From Natrinema halophilum (GTDB lineage: Archaea > Halobacteriota > Halobacteria > Halobacteriales > Natrialbaceae), in assembly GCF_013402815.2 (NCBI RefSeq), contig NZ_CP058601.1:3100001-3164000 (forward strand): DNA of 64,000 nt. Reading direction: 5' to 3'. Numbering within the stretch: position 1 is the first letter of the stretch; the number at the start of each line of letters is the position of its first letter. Under the pieces are notes generated by a model. That model ran no database searches and was not told the DNA's origin. It saw only the letters and a program-made list of their open reading frames with translations. Positions 1 through 8,921 of this stretch are shown in pieces. The position numbers and the translations under genes were made by a program.

Positions 1-120
1 CGAGACGCCGGTTACCTCGTCGTCGGCGATGTGAAGTCCGTGGTCGTTTTCACGCATGGTTACGTCCGCATCCTCGAGGGCCTCGTACTCCGAAGGATCG
101 ACGTCCGCATCGGAACTCAT
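1..120 (-). CDS. Partial hypothetical acidic protein (N-terminal 40 residues)
   Basis: The minus strand carries an ATG at 120 that opens a frame running off the left edge of the window, so only the first 40 residues are visible. They begin MSSDADVDPSEYEALED and are strongly acidic, as usual for haloarchaeal cytoplasmic proteins. No domain can be recognised. The gene diverges from the SRP54 gene, and the 109-base gap between them must hold both promoters. The function is unknown; that it is a real gene rests on codon composition and the lack of stops. Confidence 0.6.
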   Translation of the reverse strand, partial: MSSDADVDPSEYEALEDADVTMRENDHGLHIADDEVTGVS

Positions 121-229
121 ATCCACTGATTGTCGCGGTCGAGTGAAATACCCACCGACGCCGCACCCCAAATCCGACCTGTCGGTCGTAGAAAAAGCCT
201 TTAACGCCATCGCCCCGTAGACGAAGCAA

Positions 230-1618
230 ATGGTACTCGACGATCTCGGGAGTTCTCTGCGGGGCACCCTCGATACACTCCGCGGAAAGTCGCGACTCAG
301 CGAGGAAGACGTCGAGGAGATCGTCAAGGAGATCCAGCGGTCCTTGCTCTCCGCCGATGTCGACGTCTCGCTCGTAATGGAGCTTTCGGACAATATCAAA
401 GAGCGCGCACTCGAGGAAGAGCCCCCCGCCGGAACCCCCGCGCGGGACTTCGTCCTCCGTATCGTCTACGAGGAACTGGTCGATCTCATCGGCGAGTCGA
501 CCGATCTCCCGCTCGAAGAACAGACCATCCTGCTGGCGGGCCTGCAGGGGTCGGGGAAGACGACTTCCGCCGCGAAGATGGCCTGGTGGTTCTCGACGAA
601 GGGGCTTCGACCGGCAGTTATCCAGACCGACACCTTCCGGCCCGGCGCGTACGACCAGGCCGAAGAGATGGCCGAGCGAGCCGAAGTCGATTTCTATGGG
701 AATCCGGACAACGACGATCCTGTCGAGATCGCCCGGAACGGACTCGAGGAAACCAGCGATGCCGACGTTCACATCGTGGACACGGCGGGACGCCACGCTC
801 TCGAAGACGATCTGATCGACGAGATCGAGCAGATCGAAGACGTCGTCGATCCGGATACGTCGCTGCTCGTCCTCGACGCCGCGATCGGCCAGGGGGCGAA
901 AGATCAGGCCCAGCAATTCGACGAATCCATCGGGATCGACGGCGTCGTCATCACGAAACTCGACGGGACGGCGAAAGGTGGCGGCGCACTGACCGCGGTC
1001 GACCAGACCGACTCGTCGATCGCCTTCCTCGGGACCGGAGAAGAAGTTCAGGACGTGGAACGCTTCGAGCCAGACGGATTCATCTCGCGGCTGCTCGGGA
1101 TGGGCGATCTCGGCCAGCTCGCCGAGCGCGTCGAACGCGCCATGCAGCAGACCGGGGAGGAAGAAGAGGAGTGGGACCCCGAGGACATGTTACAGGGGCA
1201 GTTCACCCTGAACGACATGCAAAAACAGATGGAGGCGATGAACAACATGGGGCCGCTCGATCAGGTGATGGACATGATCCCGGGCTTTGGCGGCGGGATC
1301 AAAGACCAATTGCCGGACGACGCGATGGACGTCACTCAGGAACGGATGCGTACGTTTAGCGTGATCATGGACTCGATGACCGACGCCGAAAAGGAGTATC
1401 CCAAGGCTATCGGCGCGAGCCAGATCGAGCGCATCGCCCGCGGTTCGGGGACGAGCGAGGAAGAGGTCCGAGAACTCCTCCAGCAGTACAAGATGATGGA
1501 ACGTACCATCAAGCAGTTCCAGGGAATGGGCTCCGAACAGGAGATGCAACGCATGATGAAGCAGATGCAACAGGGTGGCGGGGGCGGCGGTATGGGCGGT
1601 ATGGGTCCGTTCGGATAG
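230..1618 (+). CDS. ffh: Signal recognition particle GTPase SRP54
   Basis: SRP54 is the GTPase subunit of the signal recognition particle; it binds signal sequences emerging from the ribosome and docks on FtsY at the membrane. The 462 residues show the N domain (about 1-90), the G domain with P-loop GLQGSGKT at 104-111, DTAGRH and the KLDGTAKGG guanine-specificity motif, and a Met-rich M domain (about 300-440). The tail is Gly/Met-rich ([11 protein letters not shown]), common in haloarchaeal Ffh. A TATA-like cctttaac at 198-205 lies about 28 nt before the ATG, which points to a leaderless mRNA and supports this start. The gene is full length. Confidence 0.97.
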   Translation: MVLDDLGSSLRGTLDTLRGKSRLSEEDVEEIVKEIQRSLLSADVDVSLVMELSDNIKERALEEEPPAGTPARDFVLRIVYEELVDLIGESTDLPLEEQTILLAGLQGSGKTTSAAKMAWWFSTKGLRPAVIQTDTFRPGAYDQAEEMAERAEVDFYGNPDNDDPVEIARNGLEETSDADVHIVDTAGRHALEDDLIDEIEQIEDVVDPDTSLLVLDAAIGQGAKDQAQQFDESIGIDGVVITKLDGTAKGGGALTAVDQTDSSIAFLGTGEEVQDVERFEPDGFISRLLGMGDLGQLAERVERAMQQTGEEEEEWDPEDMLQGQFTLNDMQKQMEAMNNMGPLDQVMDMIPGFGGGIKDQLPDDAMDVTQERMRTFSVIMDSMTDAEKEYPKAIGASQIERIARGSGTSEEEVRELLQQYKMMERTIKQFQGMGSEQEMQRMMKQMQQGGGGGGMGGMGPFG

Positions 1619-1737
1619 GGCCGGATGATCAGTATTCCGTTGTCCCGATTGCCACTCGAACGACCTCGTTTTTCAATTTCGGTGACACTCTCTGTGCCAC
1701 TACGTTAATGCACCTCTAGACGTACCTTCGGGTAGTA

Positions 1738-2730
1738 ATGAACCGTCGACAGTATCTCACTCGCACGTGTGCGGCCACTGGTCTTCTCGCTTCGGTCGCC
1801 GGCTGTCTCGGCGACCTCAACGGGGCATCCGACACGAACGACGACAATACCGACGTCGCTAGTCGGGCAGGCGAACGCGCGATCGCTCGCGCCGCCGGCA
1901 AACTCAACAAAGCCGCGCAGTCGCTTTCCGAACTCGGGAACCTTGAGGACCCTGAGAACGTCGAATTCGACCCTTCGGAGCCACGTAACAAGATCTCGGC
2001 GGCGCGCGATCACCTCGAGACCGCCGAAGCCGAACTGGGGGAGGACCGGCAAGCTGACGTCGAGATGCTCCGGTCGTATGCGGACGCGCTCGAGGGGCTG
2101 ATCGAGGTAACGGTGACCGTCACCGACGATACGATCTCCGACGACATCGACACCGTCACGACGGCGATCGAAGAGGAAGGCGATATCGAGACGGCGAGCG
2201 AAACCGTCCACGGCCGGTACGGGGAAATCTCCGCCGCCCACAAGCGCTTCGAGGCGGCGGACGAAACCATCCAGAACATCGACGCCGACCGACTCACGGA
2301 ACTGGCCGGCATCGAACTTACCGATCTCGAGGATGGAGCGGACGCCCTCGGCTCGGCCGTTGGCTCGCTCGAGACGCTGGCGGCTGCATACGACTCGACG
2401 CTGGATACGGACGCCGGATACGGTGCACTCGAGCAGGGCCGGACGGACTTCGAGAACGAAGCGTACGAGACCGCAAAGAGCGAGTTCGAGACTGCAGAGT
2501 CGACGTTCGCGAACGCGCGCCAGAACCTCGAGAACGGGATGGGGAACGCCCCCGACGGGCTCGTCCAGTACTTCGAGACGGCGGAGTGCCAGAACCGCCA
2601 CCTCGCAACGGCAGCGGGGGAGTTCGCCGCGGCTGCGGGGGCCGCGACGGACGGCGATCCGTTCGCCGCCAGAAATCGGAAAGAGGACGGCGAGGCCGCC
2701 CTCGACGACGTCAGAAACTGTACGAGTTAA
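1738..2730 (+). CDS. Tat-exported lipoprotein, helical, function unknown
   Basis: This 330-residue protein starts with a twin-arginine signal (RRQYLTR) and a hydrophobic stretch ending in the lipobox VAGC with Cys23, so it should be exported folded and lipid-anchored. The mature part is Asp/Glu/Ala-rich and looks largely helical, with repeated heptad-like EALEG, ETAE and NARQNLE segments suggesting coiled coils. No catalytic motif is visible. The TATA-like cgttaatg at 1702-1709 lies about 29 nt before the ATG (leaderless). Its stop overlaps the convergent stop of the CBS-MaoC gene by 4 nt. I do not recognise a family beyond haloarchaeal hypothetical lipoproteins. Confidence 0.85.
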   Translation: MNRRQYLTRTCAATGLLASVAGCLGDLNGASDTNDDNTDVASRAGERAIARAAGKLNKAAQSLSELGNLEDPENVEFDPSEPRNKISAARDHLETAEAELGEDRQADVEMLRSYADALEGLIEVTVTVTDDTISDDIDTVTTAIEEEGDIETASETVHGRYGEISAAHKRFEAADETIQNIDADRLTELAGIELTDLEDGADALGSAVGSLETLAAAYDSTLDTDAGYGALEQGRTDFENEAYETAKSEFETAESTFANARQNLENGMGNAPDGLVQYFETAECQNRHLATAAGEFAAAAGAATDGDPFAARNRKEDGEAALDDVRNCTS

Positions 2731-3662
2731 CTATCCCCGGTCATCGTCGCGTCGCCCTCGCGGGCCGCCATCGGCGGAAGGTCATCGACGAGGACGACCG
2801 CATCCCCCTCGAGAACCGCGGCTTCGTCGCTGTCCACGACGGTCGTCTTGATCCGGTACTTCGACCGGCCGAGATCTTCTACGACTTCGCAGATGGCGGT
2901 GACTCGCCCGCCGATCGGGAGCGGCGCGCGGAAGCTACTTTCCTGTGAGAGGTAAATCGTCAGTCCCGGCAGTCGGGCGAGGGCCGCACTGATGAGGCCG
3001 TTTGCGAGGACGCCGTGGACGATTTGCTCGCCGAACCGGGTTTCGGCGGCGTAGTCCGCGTCGAGGTGGAGCCGGTTGGTATCACCGGTCACCTCCGCGA
3101 ACGCTTCGACGTCGTCCTCGGAGATGGTCTTCGTGAACCGAGCGGTGTCGCCCACCGAGACGGTCGACTGAGCCTCGCCGCGATACTCGAATTCCCAGTC
3201 GTCGCGCTCGTACATCGTGTCCGTTCGCACCTGTCTCCGCGTCGGGTGGGTTTCGAGTCGTCCCGTTTCGCGGGCCAGATGCGGGACGTAGTAGGACAGT
3301 TCCGTCGTCGTGAGGATCCCCACGAGCGTCCTGTCATCCTCGTCGACGACTGGCAGGTGCTCGACGTCCGCCATCCGCAACAGTTCGACGGCATCGACGA
3401 TGGAGGCGGTCGGTGCAACCGTCGTCAGCGGCTTCGACATGACCGCCGCTAGCTCGAGGTGACCGAGGTCTTCCCGTTCGCAAAGACACGTCGCAAAGTC
3501 GCCTTCGGTAACGATACCGACGGGTGTCTCGTCTCGAACGACGAGCACCGAACTCACGTGTTCGTCGCGCAAGAGCGTCGCCGCCTCGGTTGCGGTTGCA
3601 TCGGGTGGAGCTGTGACCACGTCTTCGATCATGATCTCCGCGACGGATATCGTGTCGTGCAT
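2727..3662 (-). CDS. CBS-domain pair fused to MaoC-like hot-dog domain
   Basis: The 311-residue protein has two tandem CBS motifs (about residues 8-60 and 72-125, with typical VVRDETPVGIVTEGDF and VVDEDDRTLVGILTT strands) followed by a MaoC-like hot-dog domain (about 155-300). The latter shows FAEVTGDTNRLHLDADYA and the hydratase signature GEQIVHGVLANGLIS. MaoC domains act on (R)-hydroxyacyl/enoyl thioesters, and CBS pairs usually bind adenosyl nucleotides, so an energy-sensing acyl-CoA hydratase is plausible but inferred. CBS-MaoC fusion is uncommon outside haloarchaea. The gene converges on the lipoprotein gene. Confidence 0.85.
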   Translation of the reverse strand: MHDTISVAEIMIEDVVTAPPDATATEAATLLRDEHVSSVLVVRDETPVGIVTEGDFATCLCEREDLGHLELAAVMSKPLTTVAPTASIVDAVELLRMADVEHLPVVDEDDRTLVGILTTTELSYYVPHLARETGRLETHPTRRQVRTDTMYERDDWEFEYRGEAQSTVSVGDTARFTKTISEDDVEAFAEVTGDTNRLHLDADYAAETRFGEQIVHGVLANGLISAALARLPGLTIYLSQESSFRAPLPIGGRVTAICEVVEDLGRSKYRIKTTVVDSDEAAVLEGDAVVLVDDLPPMAAREGDATMTGDS

Positions 3663-3865
3663 TTGACGGTCCTACGTTGCCAGGCCCTATCAGTCGTGGG
3701 TGGGCTGGTGCGACCGATCGTTTATCTCTACTCGAGGACGCGTCGCGTGTCTGAACGGCTTCTCGCGATAGACTCCGGCGGAATTGACGAGGAGGGGCAG
3801 GCCTCGGATGAGGCAGTTCTTCCGTCACCGCTAGCGGTTTTCTGGCCGAACTATGATTGTAATGC

Positions 3866-4228
3866 ATGATTGGAATTAAATTTATTACTGTAGCTTGTGA
3901 GGGCCCGCGGAAACTGGCGGCCTTCTGGGCCGCGGCGCTAGACGGAGACCTGCGAGAACTCCCACCGACAATCGACCCGGTGATCGTCGAGCGTTCCGGA
4001 GACGGGCCGGCTCTCCTCTTCAAGGAGCTACCGAAAGGGACGACACGCGACTTACCGATCCACCTCGACCTGTCGACGTCGGATCGCGAGGCGACCGTCG
4101 AACGGCTCTGCGATCTCGGTGCCGCCGTCCGCGAGACGAAGACCGAGACGGTCGACACGCAGACAGCGACGTGGACGGTCATGGAAGACCCGGAAGGCAA
4201 CAGGTTCTGCGTGAGCGAATACCAGTAG
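3866..4228 (+). CDS. Small glyoxalase-like VOC-fold protein
   Basis: The 120 residues match the single-module glyoxalase-like (VOC, Glyoxalase_6 type) pattern: an opening beta strand with ACEGPRKLAAFWAAAL, a middle IHLDLSTSD strand and the closing VMEDPEGNRFCVSE. The conserved His in IHLD and Glu near the C-terminus could be metal ligands. The substrate is unknown. Members of this group are often annotated as 'VOC family protein' without a reaction. The gene stands alone, preceded by an AT-rich stretch in which I see no clear promoter. Confidence 0.8.
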   Translation: MIGIKFITVACEGPRKLAAFWAAALDGDLRELPPTIDPVIVERSGDGPALLFKELPKGTTRDLPIHLDLSTSDREATVERLCDLGAAVRETKTETVDTQTATWTVMEDPEGNRFCVSEYQ

Positions 4229-4386
4229 GACAGATGCGGCCACGCGAGCACGGCACATCACCGACGACCGCGGTCCACTTCGAATCACCGTCAACTGATC
4301 CGCGACGACTGATTCGACCGTCGACGACTGAAAACGGGAATCGAGACGGACGCGCCGCCGCGATGTCCCAATGAAACCGGACTGAA

Positions 4387-4800
4387 TCAGGTGTCAACCG
4401 GCCGGCCGTCCTCGGTCGGCGGCGCGATGTGATCGACGTATTCCTCGAGACTTGGGTCTTCAACGCGCACGCGAACGCTAATTTCTCCGAGTTCGTCCGG
4501 TTCACCGACCGAGAAATTCACCCGGTCCTCGAAGGCTGCCTGCTTCTTCAGAGCGAAGGTGACGGTGTCGCCCTCGCGGTTCGAGAAGAACTCGCCGCGG
4601 GCAGTATCGAGGATCTCCTGTCGATGAAGCAGGTCCGAGAAGTGATCGAGCGCGTGGGCCTCACCTCGCACCTCGCCGAACCCCTCCTCGAGGTCGGCGG
4701 TCGGAAAGATATTCGCCACGGCATCGACAACGCGACTCGTGACTTCGGTGTCGTAGATCGGTGCCGTTATCTCGACGTCGACGCGGTAGATGTCGCTCAT
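4387..4800 (-). CDS. COG1325-type RNA-binding protein
   Basis: This 137-residue acidic protein matches the archaeal COG1325 family, small RNA-binding proteins related in fold to ribosomal protein L5 and predicted to work with the archaeal exosome. Visible hallmarks are the opening VDVEITAPIYDTEV, the central LHRQEILDTAR and the late GEISVRVRVEDPSLEEYV. It overlaps by 4 nt (ATGA) with the upstream UPF0200 kinase gene, so the two are probably translated together. The pairing of these families is common in haloarchaea. The role in RNA processing is inferred from the family, not shown here. Confidence 0.85.
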   Translation of the reverse strand: MSDIYRVDVEITAPIYDTEVTSRVVDAVANIFPTADLEEGFGEVRGEAHALDHFSDLLHRQEILDTARGEFFSNREGDTVTFALKKQAAFEDRVNFSVGEPDELGEISVRVRVEDPSLEEYVDHIAPPTEDGRPVDT

Positions 4801-5381
4801 GATTCCAGTTCCGGGTCGGTGCGCTTTTCACCGTCGATTCCCGTTCGAATGACCGACCGAATCCGGTCGTGAAACGCCTCGAGCGAGTCGGCGTTCTCGA
4901 CGACCACGTCGGCTCGCTCCATCGCGTCGTCCATTCCGAAGCTTCGTTCGCGATCGTCGCGTGCGGCCAGGCCTTCGCCGCCGTCTGCCTCGTCCGCGTC
5001 CCGCCCCCGCTCGTCGATCCGGTCTGCCCGGACCTCGTAGGGGGCCTCGATACTGACGAGCGTAAACGCGTCGCCGAACTCCGCTTCGAAGACGTCGACC
5101 TCGACGCCCGATCGTATGCCATCGACCAGTACCGTCTCGTGATTCTCGAGGCGATCCTCGATCATCGGCAGTGACCGTTCGGCGATCGCCGTCGGGCCGT
5201 TTTCTTCGCGCAGTGCCTGCGCGACCGTCCCGTGATCTTTCGTGGGGTCCAGTCCGCGGTCGGCCGTCTCCTGGCGGACGACGTCGCCCATCGTCACCAC
5301 TGGGATCCCGTCTTCGCGTGCGACGGTGGCGGCTTCGCCCTTGCCGCTTCCGGGAAGTCCCACCGTTCCGATGACATGCAT
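4797..5381 (-). CDS. UPF0200 P-loop kinase-like protein
   Basis: The protein begins MHVIGTVGLPGSGKGE, giving a P-loop (GLPGSGKG) at residues 7-14, followed by GDVVRQE and LVDGIRS, which resemble nucleotide and dephospho-CoA kinases. This is the archaeal UPF0200 family; its substrate is not established. I chose the ATG at 5381 because family members start just before the P-loop strand; a GTG at 5390 would add three residues. An insert with an acidic EADGGEG stretch is seen near residue 130. The gene runs into the COG1325 gene with a 4-nt overlap. Confidence 0.85.
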   Translation of the reverse strand: MHVIGTVGLPGSGKGEAATVAREDGIPVVTMGDVVRQETADRGLDPTKDHGTVAQALREENGPTAIAERSLPMIEDRLENHETVLVDGIRSGVEVDVFEAEFGDAFTLVSIEAPYEVRADRIDERGRDADEADGGEGLAARDDRERSFGMDDAMERADVVVENADSLEAFHDRIRSVIRTGIDGEKRTDPELES

Positions 5382-5390
5382 CGGACTCAC

Positions 5391-5822
5391 GTACCGGCGA
5401 GACGTGTATAAGCGCTGTGTTCCCGCCCTCCGACCGAGCCGACACGATCCACGGGTTGGATTGTAGCCGTTTCATCGCCTCATTCCCGTCAGTTTGTCTG
5501 ACGCCGTTGTTTCGCTGCAACGATTTTAGGGCCGATATGTGCCGCGTTTCATCAGCCACGGGTGCGTGATTCGCGACGAAACTGTTCCGATCGAACCCAA
5601 TCGAGACGATACAGATGTTACAGATGTGGTTTCGGATCCGCTCGATCCAGTACGCCTTAGTCGGTCGCTATCGGATTTCAATTTCTCACCGAACGGCCGC
5701 ACTCTACGATATCGGCTGACTCAATCGTTCGAATTCGAGTCGATTAATTCAAATTCCAACTAATTTGCGAAACGAAGTCTCGCTGTTATATTGCTGTCCG
5801 TCCCGCAAACAGGTGCCGCACT
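5391..5822. other. Intergenic region with no clear gene
   Basis: Between the UPF0200 start and the next Tat lipoprotein I see no reading frame with haloarchaeal codon bias. The right part (about 5680-5820) is AT-richer, with runs such as ttcaaattccaac and ttatattgc, and probably contains the promoter of the downstream gene. Nothing else could be supported. Confidence 0.5.
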
Positions 5823-6149
5823 ATGACAGAAAAGCGCATCAATCGGCGTCGATTCACGGCCGGACTCGGCGTCGGACTGGTCGCAGCAGTCGCAGGTTGT
5901 ATGGACAGCAGCGAATCCAGCAACGAGTCGAGCGACGATTCCGGCGACTCGAGCGATGGAGCCGACGGGACCGACGGCTCGGATTCCGACGAGCCCGAAG
6001 ATACCGAGTCCGACGACGGACTCGGCAACGAATCCGAAGACGATGGGCTCGGCAACGAGTCCAACGAGACGGACGGCAACTCGAGCAACGAATCCGACAC
6101 CGGGATGTCCGAAAACGAGTCCAGCGAGGATTCAGAGGTAGAGTACTGA
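5823..6149 (+). CDS. Tat lipoprotein with Ser/Asp/Glu low-complexity body
   Basis: The 108 residues contain a Tat signal (NRRRFTAG), a hydrophobic core and lipobox AGC with Cys26. Everything after it is low-complexity Ser/Asp/Asn/Glu, with the phrase GLGNES repeated. It should be a lipid-anchored, highly acidic surface peptide without an enzymatic fold. Such short lipoproteins occur widely in haloarchaea and may act as spacers or hydration-layer components, but that is a guess. It could also be the N-terminal rest of a longer lipoprotein; I see no continuing homologous frame downstream. It lies just before tRNA-Arg. Confidence 0.7.
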   Translation: MTEKRINRRRFTAGLGVGLVAAVAGCMDSSESSNESSDDSGDSSDGADGTDGSDSDEPEDTESDDGLGNESEDDGLGNESNETDGNSSNESDTGMSENESSEDSEVEY

Positions 6150-6319
6150 CGTCGGTGACGATGCACACGTCGTCGTAGGACCGGTTTTCTTTTTGCGTAT
6201 ACCGAGACAGCATCGGTTCCAATCACGTCTTCGGCCACGCCCCCCTCCTCGCAGATCGGCCTCGATTGCGACCTGAAATCCCAACTGCTTATACCGTTCC
6301 GCCGAGGATTCGGACTCGA

Positions 6320-6394
6320 GGGCACGTAGCTCAGTCCGGAAAGAGCGTCGGACTTCTAATCCGACGGTCGTGGGTTCAAATCCCATCGTGCCCG
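6320..6394 (+). tRNA. tRNA-Arg (anticodon TCT)
   Basis: The acceptor stem GGGCACG (6320-6326) pairs with CGTGCCC (6387-6393) and is followed by discriminator G6394. The D arm contains TAGCTCAG, the anticodon stem TCGGA/TCCGA encloses loop CTTCTAA with anticodon TCT at 6355-6357, and the T arm reads GTGGG-TTCAAAT-CCCAT. All four arms fold without a variable arm or intron. It decodes AGA. CCA is not encoded. tRNA genes are usual integration sites for haloarchaeal elements, and the next 1.4 kb contains mobile-element-type genes, but I found no repeat of the tRNA 3' end in the window. Confidence 0.96.
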
Positions 6395-6490
6395 CTCCAG
6401 AACCGTCGGTTTAGGATATCTACTAAAAGGTGAGATAGAGGCCCGATACGGTTCGAATTCGAGGTATTTCCGATGCGGTATTCGTGGTGA

Positions 6491-6718
6491 GTGTCCGAAC
6501 TTCGTTCAGCAGTTGAACACCCCTCTTCGCCCGCCTTCGTTTTTCGTTGTCGGGCAGGCCGTGAGGTGGTCGGCGTGACGGTCGCGCCCTGGCCGTCGGT
6601 CGTCAACTCGATCTGCCGGCTCTGTGGCGCTTACGTCACTGACCGATTCCGTCGTGTCTTCGGTGACGACGACGATGGAACTAACCGGTGTGATGACTGT
6701 GATCCTACGCACGACTGA
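6491..6718 (+). CDS. Small double-CxxC zinc protein (DUF7563-like)
   Basis: The 75-residue frame ends in CRLCGAYVTDRFRRVFGD and CDDC, a two-knuckle pattern seen in small haloarchaeal proteins often carried by proviruses and plasmids. The pairs should hold one zinc. The start is uncertain: the GTG at 6491 gives the full frame, but only the C-terminal 35 residues look conserved, and internal GTG codons upstream of the first knuckle could be used instead. It lies about 100 nt after tRNA-Arg. Role unknown; DNA or protein binding is usual for such zinc knuckles. Confidence 0.6.
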   Translation: MSELRSAVEHPSSPAFVFRCRAGREVVGVTVAPWPSVVNSICRLCGAYVTDRFRRVFGDDDDGTNRCDDCDPTHD

Positions 6719-6953
6719 GCCGCGGCTCCGCTGCTGCCGTTGACGTGGCGATCCCGAGCCGGAAACGCCGCCCGGTCGCCACGGGGGTGGGGCCAATGCG
6801 TAACGGGTTCGTTCCGCCGAATCGGCTCTATAATGTCGAGAGTCGGACGCCGGTCGCTCATCCGGCCCATCAAGCGACCGACGAGGGCGTTCGGCGGGTG
6901 GTCGAAGGGCGAGAGTTCCGGATCGACGGCGGGCGATCACTGAGCGCTACTGC

Positions 6954-7211
6954 TCACACCAGTGTCCGAAAATCACCGTTCCCGCAGGTGCAGTTGTCTC
7001 TGACCCCAATTGGGCGGATTTCTCCGTCTTCATCCACTTCTGAAGCGAAGATCGACCGACAGTTCACACACCTCGCAGCGGTTCTCTTCCGCACACTGTG
7101 GGTCGTCATCGTAACTGTCCACGGGGCCCGCATCGTCATCACTGTCTCTCCAAATCCTGTTGGACCCGAAAGAAGACTATTCCCGATCGAACGGTCACCT
7201 GATTCGGACAT
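6954..7211 (-). CDS. Zinc-ribbon microprotein of mobile-element type
   Basis: The C-terminal 40 residues read CVNCRSIFA...GEIRPIG...CTCG followed by FRTL, a compact four-Cys zinc ribbon. A second copy of the same family is encoded at 62801-62953. The N-terminal half of the frame is not convincing, and the real start may be an internal Met (for example the one before TTHSVRKR). This family is common in haloarchaeal proviruses and integrative elements. Function unknown. Confidence 0.6.
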   Translation of the reverse strand: MSESGDRSIGNSLLSGPTGFGETVMTMRAPWTVTMTTHSVRKRTAARCVNCRSIFASEVDEDGEIRPIGVRDNCTCGNGDFRTLV

Positions 7212-7235
7212 CGGCCACGAGGAGGGTGATTCTCG

Positions 7236-7355
7236 GTGAGCCGCTTCGACGAATTTGACGAGTGTGAGCGTTGCGGCGACCGCGTCGACGCGCTCCGACG
7301 GCTGTGTCCGGACTGTACCCGCGCGGTTCGCGACGCACGGGAAGGGCCGCTATGA
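7236..7355 (+). CDS. 39-residue CxxC...CxxC microprotein
   Basis: A GTG at 7236 opens a short frame reading FDECERCGDRVDALRRLCPDC before the stop at 7353-7355. Two CxxC pairs separated by about a dozen residues make a minimal zinc finger. An ATG overlapping its stop (7352, ATGA) begins a second tiny frame MSVEAASQSDGG that ends after 18 codons at 7408 and may be the truncated start of the next gene of a former element operon. Both have the overlapping, same-strand packing typical of viral or plasmid operons. Confidence 0.55.
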   Translation: MSRFDEFDECERCGDRVDALRRLCPDCTRAVRDAREGPL

Positions 7356-7464
7356 GCGTCGAGGCCGCCAGCCAGAGCGACGGCGGCAGTTTCTTTGTGC
7401 CGTCGTAGACGTACTGACGCTTTCGGTCTGGAGCGGCGGATATCGTTTTTCGTGATGCTGATGT

Positions 7465-7630
7465 CGGAATCGACCCGCTTTCCGGGCGTTCCGTGGAACG
7501 GGTATGCTGCGCCGGCGTCGTCGCCGGCGATGTGGCTGCCGGGGATACCGATCAGTACGTCTATCGTTCCGTTGTCGGTCGCGTTGCCGCGGGCGACGGT
7601 CCAGCCGTCGCGGGCCTCCGGCACCAACAT
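7465..7630 (-). pseudogene. FG-GAP (integrin-type propeller) repeat relic
   Basis: On the minus strand the first ~55 residues of a frame beginning at 7630 contain DVLIGIPGSHIAGDDAGAAY followed by PFHG. This is a close match to one FG-GAP blade (typical form: DVLIGAPGDD...AGAAYVFYG). Only one blade is present; what follows no longer looks like propeller sequence, so I read it as a leftover of a larger secreted beta-propeller gene. There is no start region with a signal peptide in the window. The rest of 7409-7810 holds no gene I can support. Confidence 0.45.
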
Positions 7631-7810
7631 GGATAACCGCAGTCACGACCAGGATGGTTGTGAATGGCGGGTTAGACCGCGACCTTCCTGTTCTTCGTCT
7701 GCGGTGGTGGGACGCCGAGGGGAAGCTATCGTACTCCTGGTTCTCGTAGACCAGCGGGTGGAAACGAGCGACCACTCCGACCGGATTGTGACCACACGAG
7801 AGCGGAGCGA

Positions 7811-8914
7811 TCATTTTCGAAGCAGCTGGTCCACATCTCGCCTGAGTCGCTCCCCGTATCGAAGACGGATTTCCCGGGCTTCGTCTAGACTGACGTGATC
7901 GTGTCCGTCTATTTCTCGTGTGAGTGGTTCGTATTCCTGAACGGAGAATCCCATCCGCTCGAGGTAGGCAGCTAGCTGTTCCGACTCCAGGCCGTCGTGT
8001 ATAGCTTCCTGAACATAGTCGAGTACAGTATCGAACTCGGGAAGCGTTATTCCGTCATCTGTCACTTCTCCAGTGTCGCCCTCTATACGAACTTCTGCGT
8101 GGTAGAGCTGTTTCATCACGCTATCTACCTCCTTGGTTAGCTGGAGGATCTGACTTGGGAGTGATGTGTCAGGTGCTCGCCACTCGACAGTTGGCATCTC
8201 GTCACGTAACCGAACCGGTGTCCAAACGATATCTTGTGGCGAGAAACTCGCATCGATATCGACTTCGTTGACTCCCTCGTTCATGGACGCTTCTTTGAAC
8301 GAGTCGAAGAGCCGATCAAGTTGTCTCTCCCACTGCCCGACGGTATTGACGTAATCCCAGAGTTGACCGTGCAGTGGAAAGTATTCGTAACATTTCTGCC
8401 TATAAATATACGCTCGTGCGCTGTTCGCAGTTCGCTCACCACGGAAGTATGGCGATGAATTGAGCAGTGCCAGTGCCGGGTCGAGGCTGGTAAGAACGTT
8501 AAGTTGGTCTGTGACGTTTCGCTTCTCGAAATGTAGATGGGTCCCGGCACAATACTTCGCATAGGCAAAGTTGTCGCCGAGAACGCGTTTTTGTATCCGA
8601 CTTCGCTTGCTGGGTCGCACCTCGATCGGCCCACTATTGAGCGGAGTCCCGAGCGGGACGAGCGTCTTGTCGAGTTCATCAGCCTTGGAGAGCAGTTCAT
8701 CTAGTAGCTCTACGAACGTCGATCTGAGGGCCGCATACGACTCACACGGAGGGGTTTTTAGTTCGAGGAGGGGATACACGAACTCTTCTTCCACGAACTC
8801 CGAGTAATTTGTGAGTTCTCCCGGTTTCGTGAGGGCGCCGTCCTGATCGACGACCCAGTACTCTACTTCGATACTCTTTTGCATTAATTTGTTATCTTCC
8901 TCATTGTGACTCAT
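7811..8914 (-). CDS. GCS2-like carboxylate-amine ligase
   Basis: The protein (367 residues from the ATG at 8914) resembles the glutamate-cysteine ligase 2 / carboxylate-amine ligase family: IEVEYWVVDQDG near the N-terminus, LELKTPP, a CAGTHLHFE stretch in the middle (metal/ATP site) and PTVEWRAPDTS later. Family members join an amine or amino acid to a glutamate-like carboxylate using ATP. An AGGAGG Shine-Dalgarno at 8926-8931 supports the ATG at 8914 over an upstream one. It follows the aspartoacylase-like gene by 7 bases, so the two form an operon. It is divergent from the main haloarchaeal GshA-type enzymes, so the substrate is open. Confidence 0.75.
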   Translation of the reverse strand: MSHNEEDNKLMQKSIEVEYWVVDQDGALTKPGELTNYSEFVEEEFVYPLLELKTPPCESYAALRSTFVELLDELLSKADELDKTLVPLGTPLNSGPIEVRPSKRSRIQKRVLGDNFAYAKYCAGTHLHFEKRNVTDQLNVLTSLDPALALLNSSPYFRGERTANSARAYIYRQKCYEYFPLHGQLWDYVNTVGQWERQLDRLFDSFKEASMNEGVNEVDIDASFSPQDIVWTPVRLRDEMPTVEWRAPDTSLPSQILQLTKEVDSVMKQLYHAEVRIEGDTGEVTDDGITLPEFDTVLDYVQEAIHDGLESEQLAAYLERMGFSVQEYEPLTREIDGHDHVSLDEAREIRLRYGERLRRDVDQLLRK

Positions 8915-8921
8915 AGTGCTC

